A DNA stretch of 64,000 nt from Membranipora membranacea (lineage: Eukaryota > Bryozoa > Gymnolaemata > Cheilostomatida > Membraniporidae), in contig OU612074.1 of the NCBI GenBank assembly GCA_914767715.1, positions 14,062,062 to 14,126,061 of the forward strand, in the 5' to 3' direction. The translations under genes were made by a program, and so were the position numbers. Shown piece by piece: positions 12,490-24,000 of the stretch. The notes beneath the pieces are model-generated. The model saw only the letters and a list, made by a program, of their open reading frames with translations. It had not been told where the DNA came from and ran no database searches. The stretch's first letter is position 1; every line of letters begins with the position of its first letter.

Positions 12490-12660
12490 ATATAGCATGG
12501 CATTTAGAGCACAGAAACTGCCAACAACTGATGCACCTTTGCTAGTGAGGTTGTTTGTTCCAACATGTGCTAAAACAAATTTATGCCATTCCTCGAAGTT
12601 CTCCTACAGCTTACAACATCTCACAAAAGACTCAATCTTCATAATGGAGATCCAAAAATC
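12490..12660 (-). pseudogene. Second, degenerate SGNH-like fragment, copy 1
   Basis: The minus strand reads WHKFVLAHVGTNNLTSKG and then CALNAMLYG, clearly parallel to ARHKLVVAHVGTNDLAKG and CALNALMPAG in the fragment at 11379-11726. The catalytic Asp of GTND is Asn here and stops interrupt the frame. This is probably an old duplication of the same exon or element. Confidence 0.5.
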
Positions 12661-14095
12661 GAAACAAGAATTACTGGTATACATTGGATTATTCTCGAGT
12701 GACCTAAATCAAGGAGCAGCTAGCTATACACCATCACCGGGCTTAGGGAAGTTGGCGTCTCCACATCCAGTCTGATCACATTCTAATATAGATCGAGGAT
12801 TCTGTCAGTGAACTCATACGAGGCTCCAAGTTGGTTTCCATACTTGTCAAAAGGGGACAAGGAGAGACTTGAAGGGCTTGAGAAATTATGCCTTAAGTGT
12901 CGTCCGTAAATCTTGCCATATGTAGAATGTCATGATGAGCGGCTTGCGGCATTGAATTTAACAGAACATTTGATGCCCCAACTATTGTATTGTATGTGTA
13001 TTTTGACCCATCTATCATTGCAATAACCATCACATTAGGCTTATGAGTTGTTGTGTCTCATAAGAAACTGATAAAGCTGTTCTTTCTCGTCTCATTCCTA
13101 CACTTTTCAGATCTATTAATCATAGGTCTGCAAGAGGATGTTCTACAAGTGTTGAATCTTATACGACTAAAAAATCGATGGCTCGGATCGTTGCTAATCT
13201 TTTTAAAATAATTTTGTGACATAGAAAATAAAAATTCATTGACAGTAGTCAAGTTTAGAAGTGATAACCGTTCTTCATAACATTCAATATCAGTATAAAT
13301 AATCTTAGTGGCTGTCTTTTGGCAGTGTTCGAGAATAAACTATGTCCATAATGTAACAGAGCACACCAGCCATCCATTTCACCATTACCTACATTCAAAC
13401 TCTGTCACATCACAAAACCCCGGCCCTCCCTTAATTCAACACAGCTCTTTGCGGAAAAAGCTTTTTTATAAATACACCTAACTACATCAATACCTTTTTT
13501 TCTTATTGTTTCTTTTTTGGTTGTTGTTTACAAATACAATGGTCATATTTGCTCCTTGAATTGATCGGTGTTAAATATCATATATCAAAATTTCAAACTA
13601 TAAAAACCAAGAAGAATAGAAAAAGATATTACAGCAATCGGATAGCCTTGCCCCAGTGATTTCACCTGCAATAACAGGCAAAAAATATATATGCTACTCA
13701 ATGCTAATGTAGAAGTTAAAATGTTTAGAGAATTATGAATAGTCATCAAAAAGTTAGGAATTCAGATTTTGTTTTGACTTTTGAGCTGCTGAAAATATCT
13801 TAAGATATCCGAAATACACAATGCTGCTATGTTATAGACAGCAAAATGTGTGGTGTATTCTTACTATGTATATTTTATCATAAAAACGATACTGTATGTC
13901 CACCATAAAATCAATGAAGAGGTTCATCGATCAAGAGTCAACATAATAGCAGCTGTTACCAAAGTGAAACTGATACATGTGTGTAACTAGCCTCTGCTAA
14001 CTCTCTTGTGTAGGGGGTTTGTAACCCCACCCCAAACAGCCTCCCAAGGCTGTGTAAATATTCCTCACTTTACCTTTAACTATGAATACCTTCAG
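12661..14095. other. No recognisable gene; AT-rich
   Basis: A 64-residue minus frame (13058-13252) shared with unit 2 is Ser/Arg-rich and resembles nothing I recognise. A tract of about 200 bp near 13725-13925 is missing from unit 2. TTAA at 14076-14079 is the unoccupied equivalent of the transposon insertion site in unit 2. Confidence 0.4.
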
Positions 14096-14096
14096 G

Positions 14097-14180
14097 GATT
14101 GGTTGGGTCATTTTCATATATGGGTGTGATTGGTTGGGTCATTTTCATGTAGGTGTCTGATTGGTTGGGTCATTTTCATT
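14097..14180. repeat. Minisatellite, about 31-bp unit, 3 copies
   Basis: Each unit begins GATTGGTTGGGTCATTTTCA followed by a variable tail such as TGTAGGTGTCT. The equivalent locus in unit 2 has six units. Confidence 0.85.
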
Positions 14181-14505
14181 TCCGGTTATAGACTGATTTA
14201 ATCTCCTTGCACCATTTTATATATGTCAAGGTCAACTTAAGAATGTTTTCATACTCAGGTCATTTTTATTCTGGGTCATTTTCGATGTTTTCCGTTTGCA
14301 ATCATAAATTAGTCAAGAATATTGGCAATCACCCATGATCAACTATCTCAGTAGTTGAAGCTGTTTATTCAGGGAGTTATTTTGAAATCTAAACCATAAT
14401 GGATCAACAGCAGAGAGGAATTATCCAGAAAAACTATGTTGCTCTTGTTAGAGACTTTGGAATACTCTGAACTGAAGACTTTCTAAGCTACTTCTTTGTG
14501 CCTCA

Positions 14506-14539
14506 GAGCAAGGAGTTGTAGACCTACAACTCCTTGCTC
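14506..14539. repeat. 34-bp perfect palindrome, insertion specific to unit 1
   Basis: GAGCAAGGAGTTGTAG, AC, then the exact reverse complement. The matching place in unit 2 (near 47223) reads straight through CCTCAGAGAGTC without it. Its insertion shifts the reading frame of the CARD-like exon. Confidence 0.8.
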
Positions 14540-15054
14540 AGAGAGTCATGACAGAGACAATGATTGAGGAGATTATGGTGAGTAAACAAACTGAAACTGA
14601 TAATCCAGAAGTGAGGTTTGCTCCTTGATCCAGTTGACTTAGATGAAGGAGTTTACTGTGAGAGAACAGCTTTTCTTTCAGTTTCATGAGGTCAATGAGA
14701 AGATCTCCCAGACCAGCCTTACCGTTCCCTATTTGTCATGATGAGGGGAGAACCAAATATGGCACTGCTGCGATGAGCGTTACTTACCTCAGGGTGACTA
14801 TTATCCAGTGGCAGATTTCAGCTAGAGGGACTCTTTTTCTCGCTGTCAGCAACCTTTTTGGCGGGGTTGGGGGTCAGTCTGGTGGTGTGCATGAGAAATG
14901 GGCTGCCGATAGCCAATCATCTCTAATGAATGCCTATCCTATCTACATACTCCACCGTTGCATAGAATCACATATATTTGGGCCTGGTGACCGTGACATT
15001 GTCATTGAATGAGGTAGTCATAGTTCTGTGGAATATTCAATCTGTGAACACAAT

Positions 15055-15215
15055 TCTACTCCAAAACCTGGGACCAACTTTTTTGGCAATGTTTGACTGC
15101 CCCCCCCCCCCTTTTGAGTTTTTGTTGTTTTGTAACCTTTAAACAACAAAACAACAACAATTTCAAGGGGGGGCAGTCAAACATTGCCAAAGTTGGTCCC
15201 AGATTTTGGTGTAGA
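15055..15215. mobile_element. Small MITE-like inverted repeat, copy 1
   Basis: Arms of about 70 bp: CCAAAACCTGGGACCAAC and GCAATGTTTGACTGCCCC on the left are mirrored on the right. The centre is a TTGTTGTTTTG hairpin with poly-C/poly-G runs. It is present at the same place in unit 2 (47943-48104). Target duplications are not clear. Confidence 0.65.
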
Positions 15216-15496
15216 CCTGTGGGCTGGAAACTAAGGTCTTCTACTAAGGTTTGTCTATCGTGAATATTATTTCTATTTTAGTCAAAGACTACTGGGAAGA
15301 AAAAGAACACACACTTCTGAATCACAGTACAGAAGAAAGGTACACACACATTCAACATATTATATGATGCCCTGGTGAGACCTTTTCTGTTACTTGTTGT
15401 TTTTGGAGAGATAATTGCAACTTCATTGATTTGAAGGTTATTGCAATGTGGCTTGCTTTAGTCAGTTTTTACTTTCCTGGTCAGCTAGGGTGAATA

Positions 15497-16005
15497 GACA
15501 GTTTTCTGAGCTCTGATTTAGGCCTCAGTTCGGAGTTGTCCTCTCTCCAGTTTGGTACTTATAACCCACGCCGCATAGGAAAAACGTGCTGAAAAGAGGG
15601 TTAACTTGATAACCGCTTATAATAGGATAAAAATTATTTTTGATTCAGAATCTGCATCATTGAAAACTCAGATGGACAAAATTTGGGAAATCATTTTAGT
15701 ATATGGATAGTCAATTATAGCATTTTCTGCCTGTATTGCGGACAATTTGGCAGAATTTTTCATGAGTTTCATCACTAAAATTAAGATTTATAAACATTCA
15801 AGCCTCCAATGATTTGGAAACCCTGTCTCCCAGGGTTTTCAATGGTGCAGACTCTGAATCAAAAATCATTTTTATCCTAGCATAAGCAGTTTTCAAGATA
15901 ACCCTCTTCCAGTAGGTTTTTCCTATGCGGCGTGGGTTAAAAGTACCAAACTGGAGAGCGGACAACTCCTAATTGAGGCATAAATAAGAGCTTAGAAAAC
16001 TGTCT
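15497..16005. mobile_element. 509-bp foldback element present only in unit 1
   Basis: Ends are GACAGTTTTCT and its complement, with inverted arms of at least 165 bp (CCAGTTTGGTACTT and ACCCACGCCGCATAGG are seen in both). ATA flanks both sides (15494-15496 and 16006-16008). Unit 2 has a single ATA at 48383-48385 in otherwise matching sequence, so the empty site is seen directly. No coding capacity. Confidence 0.85.
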
Positions 16006-16045
16006 ATAGCTCGCAACAGCCAAATCAGGTAGTACTAGACAAAAA

Positions 16046-16115
16046 GTGCACCTGTAGGGACTTGAACCCATGACCTTATGATCCCAAATCCAACGCCTCT
16101 TACACCGAGCTATCC
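16046..16115 (-). repeat. tRNA-like sequence (likely SINE head), copy 1
   Basis: On the minus strand GGATAGCTCGGTGTAAGAGG resembles a D-arm with A box, and GGTTCAAGTCC is a good B box. The loop reads TTTGGGA. Stems pair imperfectly (the T-arm pairs better in unit 2), so a tRNA-derived repeat is more likely than a working tRNA gene. Confidence 0.45.
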
Positions 16116-16600
16116 TTGATATTTGTTCCACAACCTCGTTGCACTGGTTGCGGCAAATTGTCATCATCTCAACCCTCTGTTGCAACCATGATTTGCGGCA
16201 TGTTTAGAACTCAGGCTTACCTAATGCTCTTGGTATGAAATGAAAGGGTATGACTTGCATTAGGCTTGAGTTTTCCGAGGCAAATACCCCACTATAGGTC
16301 ATCATATTCTCCGGCAAACTCTGAAATTTGAAATACATTTCACACATTGAGCTTCATAGGAAGGAATTTTTTGTCAAGCCAGAGGGTACCAAAAAATGTG
16401 TCACAGCAAAACCGTTTATGTCATATTATTACACACAAGTTTCTATATATTGATAATAATGTGGCTCAAGCTCAGGTTAAAAGTTGACATTGTTTCTTAT
16501 CAACTAGTCAGTCGGCATTGAGATTCTATGCCTTATTTGTGGTCCTTCCTCTGAGACTCCATTCAGTGCAGAGGCAACATTGCGCAAATTGATGCCGGAA

Positions 16601-16850
16601 ATGACCTTGTACAGATTTGACCAACTACCATTGTGGTTTTATATCGAATTCCACATTCAGATTTCCCAAACTCTGTAACTCAAAGTTCTGATCATGTTCT
16701 CATTTAAAAACCTCTCACTGTGTAAGTTTTATGACCTTGTACAAATGTATAATTGGTTATATATCAACTTTCATATTCAGATTTCCCCAACTCTATAACT
16801 CAAAGTTCTGTTTGAAAAACTACTCACTTTGTAATTTTTAGATAGAGACG
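16601..16850 (+). repeat. Diverged direct repeat, period about 130 bp
   Basis: Both units start ATGACCTTGTACA and include CATTCAGATTTCCC and AACTCAAAGTTCTG. The second unit begins near 16731. It overlaps the 3' end of a predicted exon of the CARD-like gene. The same pair is present in unit 2 near 48995-49245. Confidence 0.6.
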
Positions 16851-18400
16851 TTTCCTCATATTACGTCAAAGCAGGTATCTAACCTTCAAATTCTAACTTG
16901 CTTCATACTTAAAAATTGTCCCATAACCTGCTGAACTAATTACGCAACGGGTATCAAGGCTATGATGAGAGCCCTTCTTTATATTTTATTTACAACTATT
17001 ATTCCATAGTTCTACTATCACTACTTGCCTGTCGTTTACAGAGGAGGTAGATCGTCCGCCCACAGCTCACCCTGACGACGATGAATACTTAGATGAGCGA
17101 ATCGATTATCTCGACGAAATCAGTCTCAGAGTCAATCCGACGTGGAAGCGAAAGATCAAAGACCTCTTCCATTCAGATTCTGTAAGTTATGCACACTCAA
17201 AATCACATATTTACCCTAAAGGAGTAAAGTTTTGACAAGATGAAAAGTTCACCATTATGCACATGGTTGAAGAAGCTAGATAACATTTACTTACCCCTCT
17301 CCCCCTACCTGCCTTAGTTAGCTTACACTATATCATCCCCAAGCTAGCTGAGTTGAACTCCAGCTAACATTTACTCCTAGAGTACTAATGAGTATCTATA
17401 TATTTCATTTCCTCTAAAAGTTTCTCAATTGTCCTCGATTTTGACCATGCATAATAACCAGCATTTTCTCAATGCAAGCTGAAATATCAAGCTTGAGCTG
17501 TTTTAATCTAATACACATAAAATTTTATGAAACAAATCATAAGCTTCACGGCAATCAGAGGTTTCGGGACACCTTTTCTTCTACTGAGCAAAAACAGGAT
17601 ACCACAAAATAAAATAAAACACATTTATTAATGATAATCATAAAAACATATTCCATTGGATAGGTGTTTGAGTGTCCATTTTGCCACAGAATGCCAAGAA
17701 AATATCAAGGTCTAAGAGCAGTGTTGAAAATAAGCAGTTTTGACGTTGTGAGGTTGTGAGGTTTTCTAGGTCATTGCACAGGCTCAAATGGTGTACTCAA
17801 GACTCCAAGAAATAACTGACTGACATTGTGGCTTTTCTGTCGCTTTCAAGCTGAATTTTTCTCTCGATACAATACAAGAATTGGATTGAAAGTAGGTTTA
17901 CATTGATTTTGATGTATTAATATATCACAACCGTTAACATAAAAATATTTGTTGATATGTTTATGATCACAACATATTATCAAATAGAACATTGTGAAGG
18001 CAACCTACCCCCCCCCCCCACCATATTTTGGAAGTTCTCACAATAGGTAAAAAAACGGTCCACTAATCGATATAAAATCTGATTCGCAGTAGCTCTCAAC
18101 TGTGTATGGGATTTTACAACGAATATTTATAATCAAATTTCTTCCCACAGCATATGCTTCTTCTTTCCGCTTAATGCACAGCATTTCTTCTCTCCGCTTA
18201 AATTTTTTATTTTGTACTGTCACTGCATGAAAAACATTCCTAAAGATGATTGTAGATTGACAATAAAAGTATATATATATGCCGCCTTATGCCTAATGAA
18301 GGAGTTTTGATAAACCATTATATATGCAGGAAATCCTTGACTTGACACTGTTTATTCAATTAGATTCAGTTTGACAAAATGCAAAAACCAGCAAATTTTC

Positions 18401-19463
18401 AGCACTCTGTTAAACCACACTTGGAAAAGGTGAAAACAAAATAGGAACGTGCATCAGTATAAATCATAATTGTATAAATACTACTACTCATTTTTTTGAA
18501 TACTGCTCATAAAAATGTTGCTGAAATATGTGACTGAAAAAAAATCCTGGTTAAAAAATTCTAAATTCTGCAACATATCTGTTTGCTGTCTATGTACATT
18601 GATACTATACGCGTTTGTAAGATTAAGTTTTATTCCATTGGCTTGTTGCCAGGATCAATAAAAAAACCTATATGGCAGGTCTGATTATGTAGCGATGGGA
18701 AATGGGAATGGGAATGTTAAACTTTATGAAGGCAATAGTGTGGAACTGAAAACAAACTATAGCAATCTAGTTGTGGGTAAAAAAAAATGTTGCTTTGAAT
18801 GTACCAAGTATTCATTATGTACTCTCCATTTACCTGAGAGAAAAAACAATTACTCTTCAGTCTTCATGAAGCTCTTGATAGAGTCACATAATGACTTGGC
18901 CACCACTACGCTGTCCGTCAACATGAAGGTACGTAAACTCACTACCAGCACTCTGTTAAACCACACTTGGAAAAGGTGAAAACAAAATAGGAACGTGCAT
19001 CAGTATAAATCATAATTGTATAAATACTACTACTCATTTTTTTGAATACTGCTCATAAAAATGTTGCTGAAATATGTGACTGAAAAAAAATCCTGGTTAA
19101 AAAATTCTAAATTCTGCAACATATCTGTTTGCTGTCTATGTACATTGATACTATACGCGTTTGTAAGATTAAGTTTTATTCCATTGGCTTGTTGCCAGGA
19201 TCAATAAAAAAACCTATATGGCAGGTCTGATTATGTAGCAATGGGAAATATCGTTATCAAGTCAGGCATGATTTGTTCGGAATGTTAAACTTTATGAAGG
19301 CAATAGTGTGGAACTGAAAACAAACTATAGCAATCTAGTTGTGGGTAAAAAAAAATGTTGCTTTGAATGTACCAAGTATTCATTATGTACTCTCCATTTA
19401 CCTGAGAGAAAAAACAATTACTCTTCAGTCTTCATGAAGCTCTTGATAGAGTCACATAATGAC
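18401..19463 (+). repeat. Two direct tandem repeats of about 546 bp
   Basis: AGCACTCTGTTAAACCACAC starts repeat 1 at 18401 and repeat 2 at 18947, and the two match closely along their length. Each holds a short open stretch (LYEGNSVELKTNYS, later SSVFMKLLIESHNDLA); in repeat 1 it ends in a GTACGT donor-like site. Repeat 2 is altered at its GGGAATG hexamers and truncated relative to unit 2. Whether the open stretch is an exon is unclear. Confidence 0.7.
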
Positions 19464-19877
19464 AGCATGACTGCTTAGCTATAGTTCCAGTCTCCGGTTA
19501 AAGACACCTCCGGAACAATACCTGAATTTTGTCCAATTTCTGATCTGTAGAACAGGCTATAAAAGGGGGATTTCTTAATTTTCTCACTTGTGTCTCTTAC
19601 CATGGAGTGACAGCTATTGCTCCTTGGTCATAAATATAATTTTTAACAATTTTGATCAAATATACGAAGCTGACATTTTCCAACATCATTTAATAGGCGT
19701 CAAAGCTACTAGTTTTACAGACATTTAAGCCGCTTTATTAATGTTGATGGTTGGTTGGTTTATTTTGTCACAAACATTAGGTATGCTGCGAGATATTGTT
19801 TATACTGTTACATGAGTAGGGAATACCAAAAAGAAACATAAACAAAATGAGTAAAGTAAAGTCTGACTTCTAGTGGA

Positions 19878-20655
19878 TTAAAAAATATCTTGCAATATCA
19901 AAATCAAGTGTCTGAGGAATGAGTCTTTACCCCAGGCAGTTCTGTATTTAAGGCTGCGATATCTGCCTGAGGGGAGTTTCTCAAGAAAATTGTTTAAAAA
20001 ATGTTCGTCATCATGTATTATCTGCAGGGCCAGGTTCTTTGTACGTGTTGATATGACTGGATCTAGGTCCCCAATATCAAGACCTAGTCTGTCACCTTGC
20101 TTAAAAAACTTTCTCAGAGCTTTCTTGTCTCGTGAATAAACACTAGTGAACAAAATAGGTAGGCAGTAGGTTAGAATAGATACAATAACACTTTTAAATA
20201 ACATGCAGGCTAAAGGCTTTGTACTCTGATAATTAAAGGTTCTGATGACAAACATTCTCTGATTTGCTTTGGGTGCAACATTATTGACATGATCTTCGAA
20301 ACGAAACGTAATTTGTTATCAAAGAGAACTCCCAAATATTTAACATTGTCACAAAAATCTATTTATACACCATTTAATTCAAGAGTAGGACTGTCAGGTT
20401 TATCTCTCTTAGTGGAGAAAAGCATCTCTTGGGTTTTAGAAGGATTAAGTAATATGTCGAGTTCTTTGCATAGACCAGAGATTCTATCGATCTCATTAAA
20501 ATAATTAGACAAGTCATTATTATCAGAGATGCAACCAACAATACAAGTGTCATCAGCATTTTAAGATTGCCTGGTGCATTTGATAAAGTGAGTAATGGGT
20601 TGTCACTGGTATTCCCCATGTTTATGGGACAACCAAAATCCTATCGTGCCGGTTA
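19878..20655 (-). pseudogene. LINE reverse-transcriptase 3' remnant (CR1/Jockey-like)
   Basis: The minus strand encodes the RT palm with ADDTCIVGCISDNNDLSNYF and NPSKTQEM near 20400-20570. This is followed, after frameshifts, by KSVIVSILTYCLPILF, typical of the thumb/connection region of CR1- or Jockey-type LINEs, and a C-terminal stretch to a stop at 19878. The upstream part of the element is missing. Confidence 0.7.
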
Positions 20656-21093
20656 TATTTAACATTGTCACAAAAATCTATTTATACACCATTTAATTCG
20701 AATTTAACACCATCAAATTGGTCTTAAAATAGTTATATTGCTCTGTTCTGACCTAATCCTATTTGTATACACTGAGAATAATAGAGGACTGAGGACAGAA
20801 GTACATGACTCATCAGAAAGCTTCATTGGAGTAGTATTTTATGAGATGAGATTGGTTACTAAGCAAGTCAAGTGTAGACTTTGCATGTGAAGTCGCTATC
20901 ACTGAAACTTTTACTAAATGATATTGCCACCTCTTTGACAAAGAACTTACTCACTTATTCAAAAATGTGGATTGTCTATTGAATAGTCTAACTCTATGGT
21001 ATTTAGTGGCATTTCATTATCAAACACTATGGGTTGATAATGAAATGCACTAACAGCTAACCCGGCCCAATAGGATTTTGGTTTTCCCATAAA
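20621..21093. mobile_element. Possible MITE with inverted ends and internal hairpin
   Basis: TTTATGGGACAACCAAAATC at 20621 is mirrored at 21059-21093 as GATTTTGGTTTTCCCATAAA with few mismatches. A hairpin of about 18-bp arms (GGCATTTCATTATCAA) lies at 21009-21046, and another hairpin (GTTAGTGTGCAGAGTG) follows at 21144-21188. A 43-bp direct repeat (TTAACATTGTCACAAAAATC) occurs at about 20339 and 20658, partly in the LINE. Nature uncertain. Confidence 0.4.
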
Positions 21094-24000
21094 CTACTAC
21101 ACCATGGGAATTCCAGTGAATTCTCACTTTATCATTTGATAGTTAGTGTGCAGAGTGATACATTTGTACCACACTGCACACTAACAGCTCATACTCAGGA
21201 GAAGAAGGTAAGTTTTTAAGGAATAACTATTGGTTAGTAAATTTAGTCCTTCGTAAAGTGTCTTGTCTGGTCGGAGCTTTGTGTGGTTTTGAAAGTAGCC
21301 CAACATTTCCAGAGAGCAGATGATTGCCTGGTGTATTTCTCAAAAACTGGACAATTCAGATTATTACAGACAAAACATATCTTGAATGAAGGGATGAGAG
21401 TGTTCCACACAGTGTAGTTGTGAGGATGGGTTGTTTAGGGAGAGACCAGGATAGAACTCCTGTATTGCGCTACCACAGCTCCTCAAAGTCTCTATTGGTC
21501 TTGTGTCTGGTTCTCCACTAGAGATGACTGTTTAGGTAATGATGCTCTGTTCACTATATTATCTGAGGTATCTGTGGATAGATCTTACTCGATGAACGGC
21601 GAAACTCCACAACCACAGTATAGGTTTCTTGCTAGTTTTGAATTTCATATGCTTCTCTGGGAAACAAAACAAATCGCTTCTCCTTGATAGATTTAAACCA
21701 GTCACGTTTTGAAGTTGAAGTTTGAGTTTTGTTTATTGCCCAATTCCAATATTCATCCTGTAATAGGTTGATGGCAGCAACAAATGTATGGCACATGACT
21801 GGAAAAATAAAATGAAAGCAGTCTGAGCTGCATTAGTTGAAAAATCGCATATATTATAATTCAATAAAGGTATAGCTATAGCGGAATAAATTAAGATTGG
21901 AATATTGAAAAGTGAAAAATTACTACTAGGCCGTATTAGCAAGGCCATCGAGTTGGAGGACTTTTGTAGCCAATCTGCCATGGTCTCTTTTGCATGCCAA
22001 CTTTTATCATCTGTAGACTCTTGTAGAACACCTCTTCAATTCACAATATCCTTCGTACCCATATTCATATCCATATTCATAGCCATAGCATACTATAACT
22101 CACATTTCGATTATTAATTATCAGACCTTTTTGTCTCATGCGCGATGTTATGCCATGATGGCAGTCGCTACAAAAGTTTCTTCGACGATATCTCTCACCA
22201 GCAGTAGTTTTTATATATTCGGTATGTTATTCCAAGTAATAAACTTGTTGGTTCACCTGAGAATCTGTATGAAAATGTCTGAATTTCAACAGTGCAGGAA
22301 CCTGGTGGAAACCTATTCAGACTAAACATGGTGACAGAAAGTACAGGCGACAGAATAGACATGGCGACTGGGTCATTCATTGTCCCATTGGAGGGGGTTG
22401 GTTAGCATTAGCAATGGGCTGACTCTTGCTTGAATGGTGATATTTTCAGTACTGAACACTAATGTCTTTTCTGTATAATATATGGCAGCTTCATTTCTCA
22501 GACCTGCCTTGAAACTGCTAAAAGGGGACCAGCTCAATACAGTAGTTTAGAACTTCAGAACGCAAGATAATAATGCTTCTCATATAGACTTGATAATTAT
22601 TAAGTCTATGGCTTCTCAGTAATCATTCATGGCAGGTCTGTTATTGTAACTAAGATACTACTTATTTTAACAACCGCAACAATGCAGTGCATTCAACTTA
22701 TTAGCAAGGAGTAGACAAAGCCTGACATGAACTGTGAAATAAAAGTGACTATTATGATTTTAGCAAGTAAAGGAATGTATTTTTAGCAAAAATTAAAAAA
22801 GTCATTGTTTTTAGTATTTGAGGGAGGGAGTAATGTAGAGGGTGTAACCAATGAACTAAAGTTAGTTCATTGGTGTAACAGTGATGGCCTTGTATATATT
22901 CAGTACTGAATAAAATTTCATTACCAATTATATATCCAAAGCGTCTCATGCTTGAGTATTTGAGAAACATGTTTTATTTCTATAGACAGCTTCATGGTAA
23001 TTATTTTAAAAAACCTGAAATTTTACCAACCCTCCTGTGCTTGAGGTAGCCACTTAGGTACTGTGTAACATATTCATCATGTCTCTCATTGAATGATTTT
23101 GGTGTTTATGATAAATTATTTCACCTTGTGTCTAGATGTTGTTGTCAAGATTGAAATTAAAACTGGAATTAAACATTATGATACCACCCTGTAATCCTGA
23201 AATTTTATGAGCCAACACTCCACGGAAGATACTTTTTGAGCAAAACTGTGCTTGGATTGAAAGATTTAATTATCATTATTAACAGCTTAAACTGCAGTGA
23301 AGTTTATCTGATGCCATAAATATATCATACGCTGCTATTCATTTTTATTTTAAAAGCTCATGCTTAGCAAGATGGCTCTAGTTTTTGCCTGAATGACTAG
23401 ACAATTTCGAGCAGATATGTTTTGTATTCTGGTGTAGCTATGCAAGGGATGGTGTTCATCATGTGATACCATACTGGTCTACATCGAGCACGCTACACTG
23501 GGCTGGAAATTGAGCTCTGCGAGGCCAGTTATGGAATGACTAGCTTGTCTGCTCTCTGCGTGGAGTGAAATAACGCGGAGACACAGGCGCTGAAACTTCT
23601 CCTGGTGTTTTCTGTCAGATTGTGAGAGCAGAGGATGCCATGTTAGTCAGTCAGTATTGATTTTTATATATTTATTTATTTTCTGTTTGCTTTTACCTTA
23701 TTCAAGGGGGATTTCTTTTTGGCAATTTTATGCACCCAGTAAAAAGAATTTATTGTATGTAAATATCTCTGGAACAAGGGTTTAAAAAATTAAATAAAGA
23801 AACATGTAGGCACAATGTAGGTGAGGATCAGTAAAATTCTAGACTGGTAGATGCAAAGCTGAGTTGTACTTGCCAACTTTTCTCAACTTTGAGATTACAT
23901 GAAAAGCTGATCAAAATTTGTAGTATTGTTTCAGCCAGTCTCTGAAATATATGTGCAGGTCAAGATTGTGACGCCCTGAAGCTAGTTGTTGTACTTTCCA

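Larger units (their letters stand above)
14399..18374 (+). pseudogene. CARD-like multi-exon gene, broken, copy 1
   Basis: The first exon, 14399-14577, starts MDQQQRG and reads IIQKNYVALVRDF, then TEDFLSYFF and RVMTETMIEEIM before a GTGAGT donor. The helix pattern is like a CARD or related death fold. A TGA after GIL and a 34-bp palindrome insertion break the frame. Later exons shared with unit 2: 15282-15339 (KDYWEEKEHT), 16572-16608 (GNIAQID), 17042-17181 (acidic, ending KIKDLFHSDS) and possibly 18330-18374 (terminal, stop). Two intervening exons present in unit 2 are deleted here, which also puts the 17042 exon out of phase. The CARD assignment is from pattern only. No catalytic domain is seen. 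Same strand as the TRAF-like genes. Confidence 0.45.

Noticed and set aside
13058-13252. 64-residue minus frame conserved in unit 2
   Set aside because: Conservation only reflects recent duplication; no recognisable domain.
14686-15012. 108-residue plus-strand frame, also seen at 47572
   Set aside because: Although a 3-bp indel between units keeps the frame, it runs on through splice-like sites and has no family motif. I could not connect it to the CARD-like gene in phase.
22060-22095. CATATTCATATC microrepeat as a regulatory site
   Set aside because: Simple AT-rich repetition with nothing to support a binding function.
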